Source: an uncultured Eubacteriales bacterium (lineage in GTDB: Bacteria; Bacillota; Clostridia; Oscillospirales; Feifaniaceae). From it: a stretch of DNA of 5,854 nucleotides. The position numbers were made by a program, and so were the translations under genes. The first letter of the stretch is position 1; every line of letters begins with the position of its first letter. Positions 1-5,854 of this stretch are shown piece after piece. The notes below the pieces were generated by a model. That model had not been told where the DNA came from. It ran no database searches and saw only the letters and a list, made by a program, of their open reading frames with translations. The stretch spans positions 1 through 5,854 of the forward strand of contig CABRXB010000084.1 in the NCBI GenBank assembly GCA_902474785.1. The letters are read 5' to 3'.

Positions 1-143
1 GGCAACACGGTGAGAAAGCTCTGCACCTTGTCCTCCACCGCGTCGATGCGGGAAAGGAAACTGTCGGTCACCTCGCGGGCCGACACCTCTTTTTTGACAA
101 TGAGCGCATGCAGCTCATGTCCCATTTTTTCATATAATTCCAT
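1..143 (-). CDS. gatA: Glutamyl/aspartyl-tRNA amidotransferase subunit A (GatA), N-terminal 47 residues only
   Basis: GatA is the amidase subunit of the cytoplasmic GatCAB complex. It releases ammonia from glutamine to convert Glu-tRNA(Gln) or Asp-tRNA(Asn) to the amide forms. Reading starts at the ATG at 143-141 and runs off the left edge, so only the first 47 residues are seen. They begin MELYEKMGHELHALIVKKEV and continue with SARELTDSFLSRIDAVEDKV and QSFLTVL, the typical GatA helical N-terminus. The catalytic Lys-Ser-Ser triad lies outside the window and cannot be judged. A strong site, GGGAGGAG (156-149), overlaps the gatC stop codon and sits 5 bases before the ATG, so gatA is translated closely behind gatC. 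The gene order gatC-gatA supports the call; gatB is expected next, beyond the edge. Confidence 0.93.
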   Translation of the reverse strand, partial: MELYEKMGHELHALIVKKEVSAREVTDSFLSRIDAVEDKVQSFLTVL

Positions 144-155
144 GGCCGCTCCTCC

Positions 156-2478
<2,323 letters not shown>

Positions 2479-2488
2479 CTATCAGAGT

Positions 2489-2517
2489 ATTGTATCATAT
2501 CAGCCAAACTTATCCAA
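2489..2517 (-). promoter_or_regulatory. Candidate sigma-A promoter of the ligA-gatCA operon
   Basis: The minus strand reads TTGGAT (2517-2512), a 17-base spacer, then TACAAT (2494-2489). The -10 matches TATAAT at 5 of 6 positions and is extended by TG one base upstream (TGATACAAT). The -35 matches TTGACA at only 3 of 6 positions, and the extended -10 may compensate. It lies in the 118-base gap between the yunB stop and the ligA start. I see no intrinsic terminator after yunB, so read-through from yunB into ligA is also possible. Confidence 0.6.
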
Positions 2518-2548
2518 GGGGGAGCTTTTATTTTTCAAGATTTTTGTC

Positions 2549-3250
2549 CTACTCCCCTTCCATCATCAAAAGCGCATCTGTCTGCGCAAGCGTTCCTGAG
2601 GTTCCGTATGTAGCATATCGCTCGGGCACGCCCCCTACGATGATGGTCTCAGCCACCACCACGCCCGACTGCACCGTGGCGTTGACAGACGAGACCGGCA
2701 ACACAATGCTGATCCCGGCAGAGACCGTCAGCACGATGCGATGCAGCGTCTGGTTGATGCCGGCCGAGGTGAACTCGTTGCTGACGTCGACCACCACGTT
2801 GCCATAGGGCAGCAGCTTGAAGCTGATGCCGGTGCCGCGGCCTGAAAAGATGTCGCCGCCAATCAGGTTGCCAAGCGGGATGGACACCCGAATGAGATCA
2901 AGCGTGAGATTTTCCTGCACGCGCTCACTGATGCGCGCTTTGAGCTGGTTGATCTTGACGATGTTGCTCATCACGGCCGACACCTCTCCGTTTTCTCCCT
3001 TTTGCAGCGAGATGAGATCCTTGTAGTCGTCGGCGTTTTCCTTGAGCTCGGCCTCCACCGCCCGCATGATCGAGGCGTTGGCGATGGCCTTGGCTCTGGC
3101 GGTTCCCACCGTCTCAATGACCGGCTTGACCCTGCTGTTGACCATCCCGAGCAACAGCAGGCCGCCAAATAGCAGCAGCCCCAGTATGGCGACAAAGGAG
3201 ACCTTTCGCCCGTTCCCTTTTTTCGAAACTCTGCGGCGACGCACCTGCAT
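2549..3250 (-). CDS. yunB: Sporulation protein YunB
   Basis: YunB is a membrane-anchored sporulation protein found across endospore formers. In Bacillus subtilis its gene belongs to the mother-cell sigma-E regulon, but its biochemical role is not well defined. The product here has 233 residues, slightly shorter than typical. It has a very basic N-terminus (RRRR at 4-7, KKGNGRK at 10-16), one transmembrane segment at about 17-37, then an extracytoplasmic domain. Family hallmarks are RVSIPLGNLIGGDIFSGRGT (121-140), SFKLLPYGNV (143-152), the strongly conserved NEFTSAGINQTLHRI (158-172) and IIVGGVPERYA (203-213). The ATG at 3250-3248 follows GGGGGTGAAGG (3262-3252). No partner gene adjoins it; ligA behind it has its own promoter. 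A sporulation-type promoter candidate lies directly upstream. The family assignment is firm; its function in this organism is inferred. Confidence 0.92.
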   Translation of the reverse strand: MQVRRRRVSKKGNGRKVSFVAILGLLLFGGLLLLGMVNSRVKPVIETVGTARAKAIANASIMRAVEAELKENADDYKDLISLQKGENGEVSAVMSNIVKINQLKARISERVQENLTLDLIRVSIPLGNLIGGDIFSGRGTGISFKLLPYGNVVVDVSNEFTSAGINQTLHRIVLTVSAGISIVLPVSSVNATVQSGVVVAETIIVGGVPERYATYGTSGTLAQTDALLMMEGE

Positions 3251-3267
3251 GCCTTCACCCCCGGCTC

Positions 3268-3297
3268 TATCCTATGTGCAATGCCTCAAAGACGTGC
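3268..3297 (-). promoter_or_regulatory. Candidate mother-cell sporulation promoter (sigma-E or sigma-K type) of yunB
   Basis: The minus strand carries CATAGGATA (3276-3268), an exact fit to the B. subtilis sigma-K -10 pattern CATANNNTA. An AC dinucleotide lies 17 bases upstream (3295-3294), the sigma-K -35 arrangement. Read as sigma-E, CATAGGAT matches CATACAAT at 6 of 8 positions and GCACGTC (3297-3291), 14 bases upstream, is a weak -35. Transcription would start about 10 bases before the ribosome binding region ends, giving a very short leader. These patterns are short and the call rests mainly on the gene being yunB. Confidence 0.4.
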
Positions 3298-3327
3298 AAA
3301 AAAGCCGCCCCTACTCAAAGGAACGGC
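3298..3327 (-). terminator. Intrinsic terminator downstream of the HAAS gene
   Basis: On the minus strand GCCGTTCC (3327-3320) pairs with GGGGCGGC (3311-3304) to give 8 bp including two G-U pairs, with an 8-base loop. Six T residues (3303-3298) follow directly. It lies about 190 bases past the HAAS stop codon and just before the yunB promoter candidate, separating the padR-HAAS unit from yunB. Confidence 0.65.
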
Positions 3328-3374
3328 GCTTTTGGCATGCTTTTCAAAAAGGGGACGGGCGGTTCCAGGGCCTG

Positions 3375-3422
3375 CCCCGGGGCGTCTCTGACGGCTTATG
3401 CATCGTCGTCAGAGACGCGGGG
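3375..3422. repeat. Perfect 12-bp inverted repeat (hairpin) in the tail behind the HAAS gene
   Basis: GCGTCTCTGACG (3382-3393) and its exact reverse complement CGTCAGAGACGC (3407-3418) flank a 13-base loop. A further CCCC (3375-3378) can pair with GGGG (3419-3422) across a 3-base bulge, giving about 16 bp in all. Neither strand has a T-run directly after it, so it is not a standard intrinsic terminator by itself. On the minus strand a weaker GGGG/CCCC helix (3378-3351) ending in TTTTT (3350-3346) follows, then the terminator at 3327-3298. The transcript would carry three stem-loops in succession. What it does is unknown. Confidence 0.6.
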
Positions 3423-3515
3423 TTGAGCCGATGTCTGCGCGGCATGGTTGCGCTTTGATCCACTTGCGCACGCCAGTCCAAAAAAGATCTTCCAGACACG
3501 TTGTGCGGGCAAACT

Positions 3516-4070
3516 TTAGCTCCTCTTCAGTTTAAAGCTTCGGTATTTTTTTGAAACAGTCTTGATATATGTTTTCAGTCCACACCAGCAAAGCCAAAGG
3601 AGCAAAATGAAAATCGCGCCGACCGCGACACCTAAGATCAACTGTAAAACACCCGGCTGCACGGACGCTTCTCCCCATACAAACATGGGAACATTCGTAA
3701 TTCCTGCAAAATTCATGACTGCGGTTCCCGGAATGACCAGGGCGACCATGAAAAATGTGAGAATCAAAATACACAGCGTCGGGACGATGATCAAGCCTGA
3801 AAGCCCCGCCAACCCATAAAAAGCAAAATTGCTCAAAACATCCAGGGGCCTTAGATGCCGATATTGCACTGCATAGTCAAATGAATAGGCTTTGGCAAGC
3901 GTGACGGGGGAGCCGAGCCGCGTAAGGACTTGATCGACACTTTCATTTTGTTCCAATGCTGCGTAAATGTGACTTTTAATCTCCAGGAGAATTTCTTCCC
4001 GGTCTTCTTTTGACATGTTAAACAGTCCACGACGCACTTCTTGAAGATATTTTTCCACCTCTTGATTCAT
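3516..4070 (-). CDS. HAAS/DUF1700 domain membrane protein paired with a PadR regulator
   Basis: This 184-residue protein has a soluble helical N-terminal domain followed by a hydrophobic membrane region. Residues 3-60 fit the HAAS (DUF1700) pattern: a YLQEVRRGLFNMSKEDREEI helix pair, EIKSHIYAALEQ (30-41) and the LGSP turn (52-55). Hydrophobic stretches at about 82-116 (long enough for two passes with a tight turn) and 141-164 suggest two or three transmembrane helices. A basic cytoplasmic tail ends KKYRSFKLKRS. HAAS proteins are commonly encoded next to short PadR regulators and are thought to act in envelope-related signalling; no biochemical role is established. The start ATG (4070-4068) overlaps the padR stop as ATGA, with GAGGTG (4081-4076) five bases before it, so the two are translationally coupled. 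The DUF4097 adhesin-like gene that often follows such pairs is absent. Base composition is lower in G+C than in ligA or S1. Confidence 0.85.
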   Translation of the reverse strand: MNQEVEKYLQEVRRGLFNMSKEDREEILLEIKSHIYAALEQNESVDQVLTRLGSPVTLAKAYSFDYAVQYRHLRPLDVLSNFAFYGLAGLSGLIIVPTLCILILTFFMVALVIPGTAVMNFAGITNVPMFVWGEASVQPGVLQLILGVAVGAIFILLLWLCWCGLKTYIKTVSKKYRSFKLKRS

Positions 4071-4411
4071 CGTGACACCTCATTTCCCTTGATTGTTTCA
4101 ATATCGTTGACTACCTTGATCCATTCCATATCCATCATGGAAAGGGTTTGCACACCATCTTCCGTGAGGTCATAATACTTTCGTGGCGGCGTGCCGGGTG
4201 CGCTGTCTTTCCAAAAGGAGCGGAGGAGGCCATTCTTTTCCAACCTTCTGAGCAACGGGTAAATAGTACCCTCGGTGGTGGACAGCGTCTCACGTTCATT
4301 TAGAATTGACATTAGATCATAGCCATAAATTGAGTTGCGGCCGATGATTTTCAAGATGCTGTATTCCAACAGACCTTTTTTAACCTGTGAAAGCCATTCT
4401 GATTTATCCAT
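4067..4411 (-). CDS. PadR-family winged-helix transcriptional regulator (short type)
   Basis: This is a 114-residue DNA-binding repressor of the short PadR class. The winged helix-turn-helix spans about 13-92: KGLLEYSILKIIG (12-24), SIYGYDLMSIL (27-37), the recognition-helix signature TTEGTIYPLLRRLEKNGLL (45-63), and the wing ending PPRKYYDLTEDG (75-86). The C-terminal helix (about 90-108), used for dimerisation in this class, is short, as in other PadR proteins found with HAAS partners. The frame opens further upstream at a TTG (4429), but AAAGGAG (4423-4417) would then lie inside the coding region. I therefore start at the ATG (4411-4409). It overlaps the HAAS gene by 4 bases and presumably represses its own two-gene operon. 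The effector is unknown; padC is not nearby, so a phenolic-acid role should not be assumed. Confidence 0.92.
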   Translation of the reverse strand: MDKSEWLSQVKKGLLEYSILKIIGRNSIYGYDLMSILNERETLSTTEGTIYPLLRRLEKNGLLRSFWKDSAPGTPPRKYYDLTEDGVQTLSMMDMEWIKVVNDIETIKGNEVSR

Positions 4412-4423
4412 AACCTCTCCTTT
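4412..4423 (-). promoter_or_regulatory. Ribosome binding site that fixes the padR start
   Basis: The minus strand reads AAAGGAGAGGTT directly before ATGGATAAA. AGGAG (4421-4417) sits five bases before the ATG at 4411, ideal spacing. An upstream in-frame TTG at 4429 has this site inside its coding sequence and falls at the expected transcription start, so it is not used. Confidence 0.85.
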
Positions 4424-4425
4424 CT

Positions 4426-4470
4426 TCAATATACATTGTAATACAAGGTGTGTTGTTTGTCAATATATAT
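4426..4470 (-). promoter_or_regulatory. Candidate PadR operator: repeats flanking the promoter core
   Basis: Two near-identical 11-mers lie in the same orientation: ATATATATTGA (4470-4460) and ATGTATATTGA (4436-4426), matching at 10 of 11 positions with 34 bases between starts. The first overlaps the -35 element and the second overlaps the end of the -10 and the start point. Between them TTGTATTACAA (4446-4436) is an inverted repeat with 5-base arms across the -10. AT-rich dyads over the promoter are typical of PadR autoregulation. Binding here is inferred. Confidence 0.45.
4435..4463 (-). promoter_or_regulatory. Sigma-A promoter of the padR-HAAS operon
   Basis: The minus strand has a perfect TTGACA (4463-4458), a 17-base spacer and TACAAT (4440-4435), 5 of 6 to consensus. 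The start point would be near 4428, giving a leader of about 17 bases that holds just the ribosome binding site. This is the strongest promoter in the window by sequence, consistent with a promoter kept down by a repressor. Confidence 0.85.
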
Positions 4471-4471
4471 T

Positions 4472-4625
4472 TTCACGGACAATTTAAGATGGCATCATCA
4501 GAAAAAGCAAAGAAGCGTTCAAACTGTGGCTTGACAACCTCTTTCACCCGGCCACACTGTTTCCTCTGGCTGGGGTGCTCCGCAATTCTTGTCGGGCGTC
4601 CTCGCCAGTGAAAGCTCCGCCACGC
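4472..4625. other. Spacer with no recognised gene
   Basis: This stretch lies between the S1 terminator and the padR promoter. Two minus-strand frames happen to stay open, one ending in TGA at 4473 with the peptide KEVVKPQFERFFAFSDDAIL, the other ending at 4519. Neither has a convincing start with a ribosome binding site, and both run back through the terminator hairpin. I see no strong inverted repeat, RNA fold or insertion-sequence end. It may be a decayed coding remnant or plain spacer. Confidence 0.4.
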
Positions 4626-4660
4626 AAAAAAACGCCACCCTTGAATCCGGGTGGCGTTTT
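4626..4660 (-). terminator. Strong intrinsic terminator of the S1 gene
   Basis: On the minus strand AAAACGCCACCC (4660-4649) pairs perfectly with GGGTGGCGTTTT (4640-4629) over 12 bp around an 8-base loop, and a run of seven T residues (4632-4626) ends it. It lies 46 bases past the S1 stop codon. The symmetric A and T runs would let it work from the other strand too, but no plus-strand gene is visible. Confidence 0.95.
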
Positions 4661-4706
4661 GTCCAATTTCTAAAATCGCTGCATGCGGTTTTCCAAGGAG
4701 CAATGC

Positions 4707-5854
4707 TCACTGCTCCACAGGGGCCTCCTGCACGGTCTCTTCCTCTGAGGCAGTCTCCTGCTGCACGGGCGCCTCCACGGGGGCCTCATCCGCAGGCTCC
4801 TGCTCGGCGGTCTCAGCGGCGGCCTGCGCCGCCTCAGCCGCAATGCCACCCTCTTCCAGCAACGCGCGGATGGAGAGATTGACGCGCATGGCCTCGTAGT
4901 CAATCGAGACAATCTTGACGTCAACCTCGTCGCCCACAGACAGCACGGAGGCCGGCTTGTCGATGCGGCGGGTGGAAATCTGAGAGATGTAGATCAAGCC
5001 GTCAATGCCGGGGATGAGCTCGGCAAAGGCGCCAAAGGGCATCAGCTTGACAATTTTGACATGGGCCACGTCGCCCTCTTTGTAGATCTCCTTGAGCTGA
5101 TCCCAGGGATTGGGCTGAAGGTTCTTGTAGCCAAGGGAGATGCGCTTTCTCTCGGGATCGAGATCCTTGATGTACACTTCGATCTCATCGCCCACCGAGA
5201 CAACCTCGGAGGGGTGACGGATCTTGTTCCACGACAGCTCGGACAGGTGAATCATGCCGTCCACCCCGCCGACGTCGACAAAGGCGCCGTAGGAGGTGAG
5301 AGACTTGACAACGCCCTGATAGTGTTTGCCGATCTCGGCCTCAGACCAGAACTTCTCCTCGGCGGCGCGTCTGGCTTCGCGGGCAATGGCGCGAATGGAG
5401 CCGATGACGCGGCGGCGCTTGCGATTGACCTCGAGAATTTTAAACTGCTGTGTGGTGCCGACCAGATTTGAGTGATCGGCGTCGCGGCCGCCGGGCACCT
5501 GGGAGCCAGGGATGAACACGCGTGTGCCGTTGCAGGTGGCGATGATGCCGCCTTTGACAACCTCGACAACGGTGCCCTCCATCACGGCGCCGGAATCCAC
5601 CGCCGCCTCGATCTCATCCCATCCCTTGATGGCGTCGACACGCTTTTTGGAGAGCATGATGGTGCCCTCCACATCGTTGACGCGCACGACAAAAGCTTCA
5701 ACCTCGTCGCCGGGTTTGACGATGTCTTCCGGCTTGACGGTGGGATCGTCGCTGAGTTCACCGATGGGGATGTACGCAGTGTGCTTGGTGCCAAGATCAA
5801 CTTGAATCTCGGTCGCGCCAATGGAAACGATTGTGACCTTGACCCTATCTCCTG
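4707..5854 (-). CDS. rpsA: 30S ribosomal protein S1-type protein with four S1 domains, 5' end outside window
   Basis: S1-domain proteins of this type bind mRNA through OB-fold repeats and assist translation initiation on the 30S subunit. The frame is open to the right edge, giving 381 visible residues with the N-terminus missing. Domain 1 (about 1-71) starts GDRVKVTIVSIGATEIQVDL and contains LGTKHTAYIPIGELS. Domain 2 (about 88-156) has GTRVFIPGSQV, domain 3 (about 175-244) SYGAFVDVGGVDGMIHLSEL, domain 4 (about 260-331) PFGAFAELIPGIDGLIYISQ. Residues 332-381 are a low-complexity acidic tail rich in Ala, Glu, Pro and Gln. An in-frame GTG at 5687 is internal to domain 1 and is not the start. In many Clostridia this protein is the C-terminal half of a fusion with the isoprenoid enzyme IspH; whether that holds here cannot be seen. 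A strong terminator follows the TGA stop. Confidence 0.92.
   Translation of the reverse strand, partial: GDRVKVTIVSIGATEIQVDLGTKHTAYIPIGELSDDPTVKPEDIVKPGDEVEAFVVRVNDVEGTIMLSKKRVDAIKGWDEIEAAVDSGAVMEGTVVEVVKGGIIATCNGTRVFIPGSQVPGGRDADHSNLVGTTQQFKILEVNRKRRRVIGSIRAIAREARRAAEEKFWSEAEIGKHYQGVVKSLTSYGAFVDVGGVDGMIHLSELSWNKIRHPSEVVSVGDEIEVYIKDLDPERKRISLGYKNLQPNPWDQLKEIYKEGDVAHVKIVKLMPFGAFAELIPGIDGLIYISQISTRRIDKPASVLSVGDEVDVKIVSIDYEAMRVNLSIRALLEEGGIAAEAAQAAAETAEQEPADEAPVEAPVQQETASEEETVQEAPVEQ

Noticed and set aside
3382..3418. Perfect inverted repeat considered as a transposon end or attachment site
   Set aside because: The arms sit 13 bases apart with no transposase, no flanking direct repeat and no second copy in the window; a hairpin is the simpler reading.
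3042..3458. Plus-strand 138-residue open frame
   Set aside because: It is antisense to yunB and crosses the terminator and hairpin; no ribosome binding site or recognisable domain.
3400..3515. Resemblance of GGACTGGCG...GTGGATCAAA on the minus strand to the start of a ZTP (pfl) riboswitch
   Set aside because: The conserved 3' half of that class is not recognisable, and the downstream gene is yunB rather than a purine or folate gene. An Rfam scan would settle it.
4473..4710. Two minus-strand frames of 63 and 76 residues between S1 and padR
   Set aside because: Both run through the S1 terminator hairpin and begin at or near the S1 stop codon without a proper ribosome binding site; kept only as an unexplained spacer.
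4589..5471. Plus-strand open frames of 82-136 residues
   Set aside because: They are antisense to the S1 gene, and their Ala/Pro/Ser-rich text mirrors its low-complexity tail and S1 repeats.

Overview
The window looks like chromosomal DNA from an endospore-forming Firmicute, most likely a Clostridia-class anaerobe. The grounds are a YunB sporulation protein, an NAD-dependent DNA ligase read straight into gatCA, a four-domain Firmicute-type ribosomal protein S1 and strong GGAGG ribosome binding sites. G+C is fairly high (53-77% in 60-base lines I counted by hand in ligA and S1), which fits a gut Clostridia lineage better than a low-G+C Clostridium. The genus cannot be named from this.

Every gene I can support is on the minus strand, so the window reads biologically from its right end to its left. 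From right to left: (1) 5854-4707, S1-domain protein without its N-terminus, with four S1 domains and an acidic Ala/Glu/Pro tail, closed by a strong intrinsic terminator (4626-4660); (2) 4625-4472, a spacer with no recognisable gene; (3) 4470-3516, a near-consensus sigma-A promoter with candidate operator repeats driving a padR-type repressor gene and, overlapping it by 4 bases, a HAAS/DUF1700 membrane protein; (4) 3515-3298, a non-coding tail with a 12-bp perfect hairpin and an intrinsic terminator; (5) 3297-2549, a mother-cell-type sporulation promoter candidate and yunB; (6) 2517-1, a housekeeping promoter, a 5'-UTR hairpin, then ligA, gatC and the start of gatA as one tight operon.

The genes form three unrelated functional blocks. 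ligA joins nicks in replication and repair. GatC and GatA belong to the GatCAB amidotransferase, which makes Gln-tRNA(Gln) and/or Asn-tRNA(Asn) from misacylated precursors; ligA and gatC overlap by 17 bases. yunB belongs to sporulation. The padR-HAAS pair is a small self-contained regulatory module, lower in G+C (about 38-52%) than its flanks and plausibly acquired separately.

No CRISPR array, tRNA, rRNA or insertion sequence was found. I do not see a clearly new system. The items most worth checking are the padR operator layout, the structured tail behind the HAAS gene, the hairpin abutting the ligA ribosome binding site, and the sporulation promoter ahead of yunB.
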